A stretch of DNA of 64,000 nucleotides. Origin: Tetranychus cinnabarinus (taxonomy: Eukaryota > Arthropoda > Arachnida > Trombidiformes > Tetranychidae). A model generated the notes under the pieces. The model worked only from the letters and a program-made list of their open reading frames with translations. It was not told the origin of the DNA and searched no databases. The DNA lies in contig WHVY01000001.1 of assembly GCA_022266195.1 (NCBI GenBank), forward strand, positions 21,266,001 to 21,330,000, written 5' to 3'. Position numbers and translations under genes: made by a program. Numbering within the stretch: position 1 is the stretch's first letter; each line of letters begins with the position of its first letter. Positions 36,902 to 47,700 of this stretch are shown one piece after another.

Positions 36902-37867
36902 TTTGTCGATTGTTGAAGATGGAGACGAAGATAACTGAGTTGATCTGGTGACAATCCAATCGAGAAACAAATCACTATTATTGTATAAATTTTGTGACAC
37001 CAAACTGGACATCAATATGAGAAACCAATCCACAGAAATAAATATGTTAAAAATCTGATTGAAAGAAAATGTTGTTGTCGCTCAATAGATAAACATTTTC
37101 ATAATTTACATTGATGATGATCTTACAATCTTGTTAGACCAAAAACATTAACATCATCAGTAATACTGATTAAGTACACCTGTTTTCTGGTATTATGCTG
37201 TAAAAACCAGGCCCTGGTTACCAGGGACCGTTTATTATTACTCTAACACACTTAAGAAATGAATAAGTTAATAGATGGCGCCTCTCAAAACTATCAAAGC
37301 AGCTACAAAACCCAAATAAACCCATTATTTGTAGTCATTGTATGGTGTTGATTGTATTCTTAGCAGGCGTAAAGTTGACATTTAATGAAATTTTAATCTT
37401 AGTTACGAGCTGTTTTAGTTACTAATTTTTTCAGTGGATCAAAATTCAACAATGAAATACATGTACAAAGTGTAATATAAAGTATAACCTGATCTTCTGT
37501 GCTTATTTTCTAACTACACTTGTTTGCGGGTGGTTCTTACTTTTTTGTACCTGGAGGATAAGAGTAACCTCTTCGCTAGTTGCTGTTGCTGTTATTGTCT
37601 ACTTGAGTGTGTGACACTCTCTGCTCCACCATGTTGAGTAGAATTATTATATCCTTATGCAATCATAATATTGTCATGTAATAATCAATCATTACATTTA
37701 AAGGTATATTCGATTCTTATAACTCTATTCGCTTTATTCTTACCACCATTGACACTTTTTTATTCTGTATCTTTTTTTCTTCTTTTTTCCCTTCTCAGAG
37801 TGAATTTGTTGTTTTATTGATCATTTTTGTTAATAGTTAAATTTAGAAAGTCCTAAATGGGAAAAAA
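36902..37867. promoter_or_regulatory. Head-to-head region of YIPF6 and Medea, including a Medea 5' UTR exon
   Basis: A 7-bp inverted repeat with a single-base spacer lies at 37212-37226. AGATGGCGCC occurs at 37273-37282. From about 37332 to 37707 the sequence is duplicated upstream of the RhoGAP gene near 44.5 kb. A likely untranslated exon ends at a GGTATATT donor near 37702, paired with TTCTCAG at about 37798, ahead of the Medea start at 37868. Confidence 0.6.
37332..37707 (+). repeat. Duplicated segment, copy 1: Medea 5' region
   Basis: It aligns with 44346-44702 in the same orientation, 7.0 kb away. Within 37418-37633 I count one mismatch to 44435-44650 over 216 bp. Outside that core the copies differ by small indels. 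Copy 1 contains a 16-residue uORF (37631-37681, MLSRIIIS...) beginning at the base that matches the RhoGAP start codon. It ends at a splice-donor-like AAAGGTAT in both copies. Confidence 0.9.
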
Positions 37868-39947
37868 ATGAATGGTGAACCGAGTGGCTCAATTGTGCCT
37901 GCAACATCTGCAGATGCTTGCCATTCCATTGTTTTAAGTTTAATGTGCCATCGTCAAGGAGGTGAAACTGAGACATTTGCTAAAAGGGCCATTGAATCAT
38001 TGGTTAAAAAGTTGAAAGAAAAAAGAGAAGAATTGGACTCTCTTATTACCGCAATAACAACTAATGGGTCTCATCCATCTAAATGTGTAACCATCCAGAG
38101 AACCTTAGACGGTAGGTTACAGGTTGCCGGTCGAAAAGGTTTTCCTCATGTAACTTATGCCAAAATTTGGAGATGGCCAGATCTTCATAAAAATGAGTTG
38201 AAACACATTAAAAGTTGTCAATATGCTTTTGACCTTAAACTTGATTCCGTGTGTGTTAATCCGTATCACTATGAGAGAGTTGTTTCACCAGGTATTGATT
38301 TATCTAGCTTAACCTTGTCCAGTTCCTCTCATGGCTCAACTGGTGACCATGATCAATCATCAGCACTTCACACCGGACCTACCATAAAAACAGAATATGC
38401 TCCAACTTCCTCGGTTAACTTACCTTCACCATCGTTCACCGATTCTGGACCATTTCCGCAAACCAAAGCTACTCCATTAAATGATGATAATTCTAACTTT
38501 GTGACTTCGCCTCCTCAATTTTGGTCACATCCTTTGGCACCATCTAATTTACCAGGTTTACCAAGTTTACCAAATTTACCAAATCTACCAAATTTACCTG
38601 ACACATCTTTGGGTAAGACAAGTACTACATTTGTTTAATCAAAAATTCCGCTGAAACTTTAAATTTGTCTTTTTAGAACGTTGTTGAAAAATAGATAAGT
38701 TAAATCGTTCTTCTATGCTTGCTACCTTCCCTTTCTTCCTTCTGCTTTCATCTATCCCTTCTAACTCTATCTCTCACACTATTTGAGTGAATGGTCACAG
38801 TTTGTGAATTCACTTTTTATTATTTCTTTTATATTCTGACTTTATGTCATTTTTCCAAATTTATTTTCCTTTGTATTTTTGAAATTTCGGAATTTTCTCA
38901 GACAATCTTATCCTCGTTCGCTTTCTTTGTGTTGCTTGCATATAATTATAATTTTTCATGTTTTTAATTTTTTCATGGCAGGTATGATCGCACCTCTTTC
39001 CAATCTGCCTCCACCAGAACATTGGTGCTCAATAGCTTACTTCGAGTTGGATCAACAAGTTGGTGAGCCCTTCAAAGTGCCATCATCTTACAATTATGTT
39101 AAAATTGATGGCTACGTAGATCCTTCTGGAAATGATAGATTCTGTTTAGGAGCTTTGTCTAATGTTCATCGAACTGAAGCGAGTGAAAAAGCTCGACTTC
39201 ATATTGGAAAAGGGGTTCAATTGGATCTCAGAGGGGAAGGTATTTTAAATTATTTCAAATATTTTTATGAATAAAATTTTTCATCATGGATTTCTTTTAC
39301 TAATATCATCTTTTATCTTGAACTTTTTTTTTCAAATTAAAATTGTTTATCCAATTATTACAGATGAAGTTTGGATAAGATGTCTTTCAAATAATGCAGT
39401 TTTTGTTCAAAGCTATTATCTAGACAGAGAAAGTGGACGGTCTCCGGGAGACGCTGTACATAAAATTTATCCTCAAGCCTATATTAAAGTAATTAAACTT
39501 TATTTTTTTATCATTATCTTTATAATTACATTTGAAATGCAAAATGATTACCAAGTTTGTAATTTTTTATTCTTTTTACGTTCTTTTCAGGTCTTTGATC
39601 TTAGGCAATGTCATAGACAAATGCAACAACAAGCTGCTTCAGCACAAGCCGCTGCTGCAGCTCAAGTTGCTGCCGTTGCAGGTCATATACCTGGACCGGC
39701 ATCATGTGGTGGTATTGCTCCTGCAATTAGTTTGTCAGCTGTCGCTGGAATAGGTGTTGATGATTTGCGGAGACTATGTATTCTTAGGCTTTCTTTTGTT
39801 AAAGGTTGGGGACAAGATTATCCACGACACTCTATCAAAGAAACACCCTGTTGGATTGAGATTCATCTTCACCGGGCTTTGCAACTATTGGATGAAGTTT
39901 TGCATACAATTCCCATCCAAGATCCCAGAGTTCAAGGCACAGATTAA
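37868..39947 (+). CDS. Med: Medea / SMAD4, common-mediator Smad
   Basis: Four exons, 37868-38612, 38982-39239, 39364-39488 and 39591-39947, give 494 residues (human SMAD4 552). The MH1 domain at about 12-140 binds DNA: ADACHSIVLSLMCHRQGGE, RKGFPHVTYAKIWRWPDL, SVCVNPYHYERV. The linker (140-250) is Ser/Pro-rich and ends in four LPNLP-type repeats. The MH2 domain at about 255-490 includes HWCSIAYFELDQQVGE, FCLGALSNVHRTEASEKARLHIGKG, FVQSYYLDRESGR, the SMAD4-specific Ala-rich insert in FDLRQCHRQMQQQAASAQAA, PGPASCGGIAPAISL and SFVKGWGQDYPRHSIKETPCWIEIHLHRALQLLDEVL. There is no C-terminal SSxS, as expected of a co-Smad. It pairs with activated R-Smads downstream of TGF-beta and BMP receptors. It appears to have an untranslated first exon whose region was duplicated at 44.5 kb. 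Confidence 0.97.
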
Positions 39948-41643
39948 TACTCTTTGCCTATAAATTTTCCTTTTTTTCCTTTCATCCGTCATCCCTTCAT
40001 CATTCATCCTTTCATCCATCTCTTTCTCTTTTCACCCTTCTTAATTACCTTCTTTTCATCCTACCTATGTTGTTGTTTTTTCCCTCAACTCTCTTATTCA
40101 TTGCTCCCAATTTTACCAGACTTTGCATTTTCACGCTTTCAACTCTAGCATCTTTCTCTTCATCCTGCATCAGTATCTTTCATTCTATGAGTATTGTTAG
40201 CTTGAATATGACTAAAGCGCCGGATACAGAGAGAGACGCACAAGTTGTTTTTTCGTCATATTAAAAAATAACAACAAAACATCAACTTGACAAAAGTTAT
40301 TCTCTTGATATGAAGAAAACAAAATGTCGGAACTTCAAAAGCTTCTCTTTCTGTCTAAAGACAGTCGATTTCCAGAACTAGATGAAAATTGCATGTTAAC
40401 CAATTTGGTCAAAAATTTCCGATTCTAATCAAATTGATTAAAATTCAAAACTTTTTACCTTAAGAGCTGTCTAAAACTGCTTGTTTTTCAAAAAAAATTT
40501 CAAATCTAAATCTCACTCAACATAGACATTTAATTTGATGTGATCTTTCTTGTTGAGAAAATGGTGATGTTGTTCAGTAGAATCGAGAAGTTAATCTATA
40601 TCTTTCTAAATATTCTGATAAGCGAAAAACCCAGAAATTAATTATTCTAACAATTTCAACAGTCGAAATTCCCATCAGCTGCGATACCAGTATTAACAAG
40701 TGTCTTACTAATCTGGTAATGAACAGCAGATCGAGGTTAAACATTAAGTGTTCAAGTTTTACAAGCAGGGGATGAGTCGAGTTTAGAATTGCTTCAGTGA
40801 ATAGGAGTAGGGAAACTTTTCAGTCTGATTGGAGTGAAGGACAGTCTGAAGATTGGAAATTTTAACGATGAAACAATGTAAAAACAGGGAATCAAAGGAT
40901 TGTATGAAACTAAAAACAAATGTTCTTGAAAACAAAGAGTAATAAGAAAGAAAAGTAAAAGAGAATGAAAATCAAATAATTGTTTAAAAGCGAGTTTTGC
41001 AATTGTTACACGGATCCATGTAAAAATTCAATTATTCAACAATGAAATTCAATTGAGTGCACAAATGTCAGAATGATTGATGATTTGTTTGCTCAATTCG
41101 TTTTAAATTTGAATCCTGGATGATATTAACTGTTGCTTAAAATGGTTGAAATAAGCCAGTTTATTAAACTTTAAATTTATATCATTTTAAACCTGGAGGG
41201 AATGAATAAAATACTTAGTTGATTGAACATTCTATTAGCTTAATTAACTGGTTAATAAGTCTTGACATGATTTTCTGGATATCCTCAGACATTCAGAAAA
41301 TATGATATTTCCATTTTATAATGCAAGTCTAGTTATCATTCAATGAAACTGCATAATATTGATAACCAGATTAGTGCTAATATTATTATTGGATTGATAA
41401 TATTAGTGGCTCATGTGAAAGTGTTGAAATAATCAATTAGCTGACGCAGATAAGCCACTAGATACAATTAAACACATACTTTTAAGATAATAATTCATGG
41501 TGTGATATTTTTTAGCAAGGATGAAACAATGATGAAGACAAAAAATTGGTAAGATTTATTTTTTTCTGTTTTCATAATATTGGTCATGAATTTGTTTATG
41601 ATTAATATTTACATTCAAAGAAACACAACTGTTAACTTAATAA
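39948..41643. other. Tail-to-tail gap between Medea and the Sel1/TPR gene
   Basis: The first 230 bp are pyrimidine-rich (TTTCATCC-type runs) and are probably Medea 3' UTR. The rest is AT-rich without coding sequence. Confidence 0.5.
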
Positions 41644-42856
41644 CTATTCATCAGAGAATACAATTTCAAGAGAATCATCACTGTCGTAAAATGCTTCATC
41701 TGAGGAAGATAGTAGTTCATCGTCAATCATCGAGCTTTGTTTAGGGGGCAAATCTTTGATGGTTGGCTCCAAAAAACCGATGATTGATGTCAAAAAGTTC
41801 GGTGAAGATTGAGAAGTGTGAAAATTATTATTATTAGTTTTCTTGATCTGGTCAGATAACTCTTGAGATCGCCGAATTCGCAAATCTCTTTCCTCGGACC
41901 GAATCAGACTTTGCTCTCTTACAAAATTTATAGCTTCTTCAACACCAAGTTCCGCTGCTCTATGCAATAGGCTCATTCCTTTTGCTGGATCAGCTTGGAT
42001 TGGTTTTTTACCGTAAAGGTAGATCAATGCTAAATTATAATGAGCTAAACTGTGGCCAAGATGGGCTGCATTTGTATAGTATTTTAATGCATTAGTATAG
42101 TTAGGTATTCCATTGATTGGATCATGTTGGCCAGATTCATAGACGATTCCTAAGTTGAACATCGCTTTGGCACTATTTGGACAAGATTTGAGTAAATTTA
42201 TTGCTTCATCGACTCGTTTATTATACAAAAGCATTGATGCTTTAACATTTTTAAACTCATCAGCGAAAACGTCCATCTCATGTTTCATGTTTTGAAGAAT
42301 CTTATCAATAACGTTATCGTCTATTAATAAAAACAAGAAATAAGTAAATTAGATGCGAAATTCAACCACATTTATATATTAATATCATTATAATATCATT
42401 AATAGTTACGTTACCTTTGATTGCATTTTTAGCTTTACTTTCGTTATTTTCACATGATGAAGATGAATCAGGTAGAATGTGAAGAGGTAGTACATTTAAC
42501 TGATTGTATGAATGAGATCTTATGTCAGGCAAATTTTTGTTCAAAACATCGAGAAATGAACATCTATTATCATGTGGTATGTTGAAGTTTGCACTTGTCT
42601 TGACGCGAATGCAGTCTGTATGACATTTTGTACCTATTAATACGAGACTTCCAAATATTCCAATGCTCTGAAATACCATTCGCTGGAAGTTGATGAAACT
42701 TTCGAGCCTGCATTGGTACGATTTCTCGTCTGGAGCACCTTTCTGTTGCTTATTATCATCATGATCACATCCATCATTATGGTTGAAGGTGATTTTCCTT
42801 GTTACAAAGGATCCAAAGGCTTTACGACTAGTTGCTCGTAAAAGTGTTAAAACCAT
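41644..42856 (-). CDS. Mitochondrial Sel1/TPR-repeat protein, possibly DELE1
   Basis: Two exons on the minus strand, 42856-42415 and 42320-41644, give 372 residues. The N-terminus (MVLTLLRATSRKAFGSFVTRK) is basic and without acidic residues, like a matrix-targeting presequence. Residues about 170-290 form Sel1/TPR-like repeats: AKAMFNLGIVYESGQHD, ALKYYTNAAHLGHSLAHYNLALIYLYG, DPAKGMSLLHRAAELGVEEA. The tail is acidic and Ser-rich (DDELLSSSDEAFYDSDDSLEIVFSDE). A presequence followed by C-terminal TPR/Sel1 repeats is the plan of DELE1, the animal protein that reports mitochondrial stress to the HRI kinase. The resemblance is in architecture, not clear motifs, so I leave the symbol empty. Another mitochondrial Sel1-repeat protein is the main alternative. 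Confidence 0.7.
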
Positions 42857-44345
42857 CCTGTTACTTAAAGGATGGAAATTTTGATGGACTGATACTGACT
42901 AAAAAAAATAATTATTAGTTGAACTAAATAAATAGTAAATTATTGACATTGTAGAGAGTAGAACCAATTTAAAAGCAAAACATCTATCAAGTTCCAGAAT
43001 GAAACAAACTCTTTACACAAATAATACATGACTTGACGTAATGTTTTTAGTAATACGTTACTATTAGTTACAAAAATCGCGCTATATCCGAACTTTACAT
43101 TGCAATTTTCAAGTCGTTATTTCTTTGATTCTGTAGTTTATTTAAATCCATTACTCGACTAGAAATTAATTTCCGAGTCTATTGGTAATATGTGTTTCAC
43201 ATATTACAATTACAAAGTTAATCGCATTTGATTTATAATACAAATATTAATGCTTCTAGTTCCAAGCAGCTGGAACAAGTCAGTTAAAAATTTAATAAGA
43301 AATATGAAGATTGCAATTTAAGTTAAGACAATTTCTAGACAACTTTCAGCAATTTAGATCAAATATTTTAATTGCTAGCTTCTTTTGTATTGATACTCTC
43401 TTAGCATTTAATTAATCAATCTAGTTTTCACTAAAGGAATAAACACAAAAAATTTTCCTTTTGAGTTAAGAGTGGTCGTTAAGAAAAAGACAACATTAAC
43501 ACAATTATGCACAAATTGACCCAAATGGGCAAAAAACGGGTATAAATTATTTTCTTTACAATTTAAGCTCTGTTGGTTTGTATAGACATGAAAACTGAAT
43601 GCATTTGTGCGATTTACAAATTTCTCTGATGAACAGTTTTCGAGGAAATCGAGTTCAAAGTTGAAACTTCGACCACCTTTTGAACAATTTTGGAAGCAGA
43701 TTTTGAGAACTCATTTTGAGAAATAAAATTTTCTTTTTCTGTGAAACAGATTTATTGGATTCTTTATTAAACTGATCACTTTCTATGACCGTAAGAGTTA
43801 GCGAGTTGAAGCTCATCATTTGTCCTTAAAAATTGTTTGTACACATAATGAATTATCTCTTGATTTTGGCCATTTGCCTTAAAACTTTGAGCCTCGATAT
43901 TTCGAGAATGGTATAGTCTACAATCATCATTCTTTTACCAAACATTGGATTTAATATGGGCTATAGCAGTATATGACTGAATACTCAATAAAATCAGAGC
44001 TGATTCATTCAATAATGAAGATCCTTCTAACACATTTAAGATTTGTGTTTGAGTAACCATTTAACTTTGTAAACTAAGAATCAAATCTGACAGCTTAAGT
44101 GATACAATGAAATAATTTTTTTTGTAGGATCTTGAATGACCATATATTTCAATATATTATTATAGCTCTTAACTCTTGATGATGAATTAGGCCAAAAACT
44201 TTCTAAACCTCGAACCTCAAACTTTACTTACACCGTAATGCTTACTCCTCTTTCACTTGTATGTCAGGAGATGGCGCCAAGAGAATGAAAAGGCTTTTCT
44301 TCTTTGCCTTTTTTAAACCTGAAACTGAAACACCCAGATTCTGAT
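42857..44345. other. Intergenic region upstream of the duplicated leader
   Basis: About 1.5 kb of AT-rich sequence between the minus-strand Sel1/TPR gene and copy 2 of the Medea leader. AGATGGCGCC recurs at 44269-44278, in the same relative place as before copy 1, suggesting that decayed homology extends a little further out. No genes seen. Confidence 0.5.
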
Positions 44346-44702
44346 TATTTGTAGTCATTGTATGGTGTTGATTGTATTCTAGCAAACATAAAGTTTACAT
44401 TTAATGAAATTTTAATATTAGTTACGAGTGTTTTGTTACTAATTTTTTCAGTGGATCAAAATTCAACAATGAAATACATGTACAAAGTGTAATATAAAGT
44501 ATAACCTGATCTTCTGTGCTTATTTTCTAACTACAATTGTTTGCGGGTGGTTCTTACTTTTTTGTACCTGGAGGATAAGAGTAACCTCTTCGCTAGTTGC
44601 TGTTGCTGTTATTGTCTACTTGAGTGTGTGACACTCTCTGCTCCACCATGCTGAGCAGAATTCTGCCGTTATGCAATCATAATTATTACATTGAAAGGTA
44701 TG
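44346..44702 (+). repeat. Duplicated segment, copy 2: leader of the RhoGAP gene
   Basis: Copy of 37332-37707 in direct orientation. The core 44435-44650 differs from 37418-37633 at one base that I can find. The core ends at the ATG used here as the RhoGAP start, and the homologous splice donor (GAAAGGTATGT) closes exon 1. A 17-bp gap relative to Medea removes the uORF stop, so the frame stays open into the RhoGAP exon. Confidence 0.9.
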
Positions 44703-47700
44703 TCCATTTGAAGCAACCAGTAATCTTTTTACTTTGTCTTACAGTAAAGTACCAGATAGTGTCAGTACCAGATAATGTCACTAAATTAATCAATGGCCCC
44801 TCAAACCCTTTGTTTACATTTTTATCAAGAAATTTTTTGTTAAAATAATCAAGATTTTAATAGAAAATTGAATATCTTGGCAAATTTCAACTTAATTAGT
44901 GCTTCTGAGCTTTGTGATGTTAATTTTAAAGCATTTCTGACAATTAATTTAAATCCTGTAGTTATTTTGATTAATTTAACATATTTTGCTCATTGAATAG
45001 ACCTTGCTGTGTAAATAAGCTATTTCACAGGAGTGACACTATCTGGTACTTTACTGTATATTAACATTTTCTTTCTATCCATTTATTTTTTTCAGAGTAA
45101 AATTTGGTGTTCCTCTAGATCAAGTGTGCTGTATTCATAATGATATCCCTGGACCTTTATTGATACTCATATTGAAACTTAATAAGGAGGGGCCTTACAA
45201 AAAAGATGTCTTCAGAGCACCAGGTCATCAAGCTAATATGAAAAAGCTTATCCATTTCTTACAAACTGGACGTTTAGTAAATATAGACAATTTTAGTGTT
45301 TATACTATTGCATCTGTGTTGAAAAAATTTCTAAGGAAACTTCCTGGAGGAATTTTTGGCCATGAAGCTGAATCAAGACTCTTTGAAATAATCGAAAAGG
45401 AAGACACTGAGGAGAAAAGAGAAGAAATAAATCGTTTAATAACATCTCTACCGCCAGTACATCAACATTTATTAGTTCTTCTTTTTGGAACATTCAGAGC
45501 AATAGCTAGCACAAGTAAAAAAGCCAACACTGGGATGACAAGTGAAGCTTTAGGAGTCTCAGTTGCTCCGTCTTTCCTTCAAAGCTGTGTTTCCGATGGA
45601 TGTAAAATAGCAAAAATGGAAGACGTCCACAGATATAAGGTAAACTGTGAAACCTTTCTTTCTAGGTCATTTACCTTTTCCCTCTTATATCTCAAAGCAA
45701 ATTTTATGCAGCAGTTGAAAAATAAATCAAACCAAAGGGAAAAATTTTTGAGATATGTTTATACTGACTAGCACTAATGAGGTTTAAGTAAACATACAGA
45801 TCTTTAAAACAATCAAATGTGTCACCCTCCAGTTTTGAGGATGAAAAGCTATTGTTCTTTACATTTATCTTATTTATCTTTTAATAATTTAATAATCATT
45901 TTCTCTAACAAAACCCATTTTACGTTGTTGAGTTGTACTGATTCCTCTTCCTCTTGTTGGTGTCTTTCGTTGAGTTACATGAGGAAACTTTCGTTCACCA
46001 TTGCCACCCTTGTAGCCTCCTCTTCCAGCTCCATTTCCACGACCTTTAGTTTTACCTCTCCCATTGAAATTAGAGCCATAAACACCACCACCACCGCTAT
46101 ATCCAACTCCACTCGAAGATGATGCCTCGAAACCTCCATAACCTGAACCAAAAGCCTTACCTGATCCATGTGATACGAATCCTCCACCATATCCACTTTC
46201 AGGGTATCCTCCTCTGTATCTAACTCCTCGATCTCTAGGTCTACCTCCATATACTTCCGAGCGTCTGGAACTTTTCCTATTATTATAATAAGTGGTCGGT
46301 GATTCGTACGGCTTTTCACTTAAACACATCACAATAATTGTTAATAGAATCACGAGGAAAACTTTGAAATGCATTGAGCTGTTGTAGTTAGTTTAGATAC
46401 AATTTTTATGAATTTGCACTTTACCGAATTTTGTTTCAATGTGAAAAGAAATTGAACTCTTTAGTTTTTTACTGTGGTCACTTATTGACTCAACAAGCCT
46501 TTTATATCAAACAAATTAAGTAGCCGATTACTTTCTCACTCTACCATCTCTACTCTCTTCCTCATCAGAGAATGATGAGTATGATGAACAAGGAGATTAA
46601 CTTTTTAAATTGATTAGTTAAGCTATGTACGTCCATTTAAGAGGCCATAGGCCAAACAAGTTTTCACTTTTCATTTCTGTCAATTAGATAATAATGAACG
46701 GGTTTCACCATTTTCACTGTTACTTGGCTATTACAAAACAGTATTATATAAGGTCATTTATCGATTTCATTTCATCTTCTCATTTGTCCCCCTCCGTTCA
46801 TCCTGCGATAATAACCTTAATTTCATCTTAATCTCACCACACTCCGGGTATTCTTTAAACACTGAATTCTTCTTTTTTCTTTAACTAGCCAATTGCTCAA
46901 TTTGCATTCCTACCCGATGTATTAAGAAATCAAAAAATGTAATTGAAATTGCTAAGGGTATTCACCATCATATTTATTCTTTTTGTGTTAAATTATGGAC
47001 AATTTAAGTTACTAAACGGATTCTCTTTGCTCTCTCACCATGATTCTTGACAATTGATGTGCTTACTGAAAATTTGACAGATTCTGAACTTTTCCAAAAA
47101 GCAAAATATACTTACATCATCTTATTTATTGTCAGCAGCATTTAATATAAGCAATAGTTTCTTTGGCTAATAACCACTAACTGATGATTCCATCAGCCTC
47201 ATCATTTTTCTTTCATTCATCTTACTTTCTCTTTCCTCTTCCGCTATCTTGTCACTCAGCTGGTAAAATCATCACCATTACCATTATACATTTTTATCCA
47301 TTTTGCTTTCCTCCTATTCAACATTGTATCATTCAATTGACTGATCAACTCTCTTCCTTATACATTCATATTTACATATATTTATTTATTATTAATACCT
47401 TTATCTTTTTATTATTTTTCAGGTCGCTACCATGATAATGAAATTCCTGATCGACAATTTTGGTGTATCTAACCTTTTTGGTCGAGAAAATTATGAGTAT
47501 TATGCAAGGATTAGTGGAAGAGTCTTAAAAGTTGAAGAGAATTGGATTTTTGCCTTCAAATACCCTCCAGATTCTTTTGTATCTCGTAAGTATTAATTCA
47601 CCCTTCGTTCCACTCCAATTGTCAATTCAGCTTGAGCATCATGAACAATACCATGAGGATGATATTTCTTGATTTTTTATACAGTTAAGGCCAAAAAACT

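Larger units (their letters stand above)
45640..47422. other. RhoGAP intron 2 hosting an antisense gene
   Basis: GTAAAC donor at 45640, TTTTTCAG acceptor at 47415-47422. Phase 0 on both sides, and the RhoGAP fold continues across it (ends MEDVHRYK, resumes VATMIMKFLIDN). The plus-strand frame that reads through the donor to 45771 is intron sequence. The minus-strand gene at 45889-46374 lies inside. Confidence 0.75.

Noticed and set aside
36902..37033. Longer YIPF6 start at 37012 or beyond
   Set aside because: Weak start context and no family match for the added residues; kept only as an alternative.
45975..46319. Overlapping frame inside the glycine-rich gene
   Set aside because: A shadow of the repetitive Gly codons; it lacks the signal peptide of the real frame.
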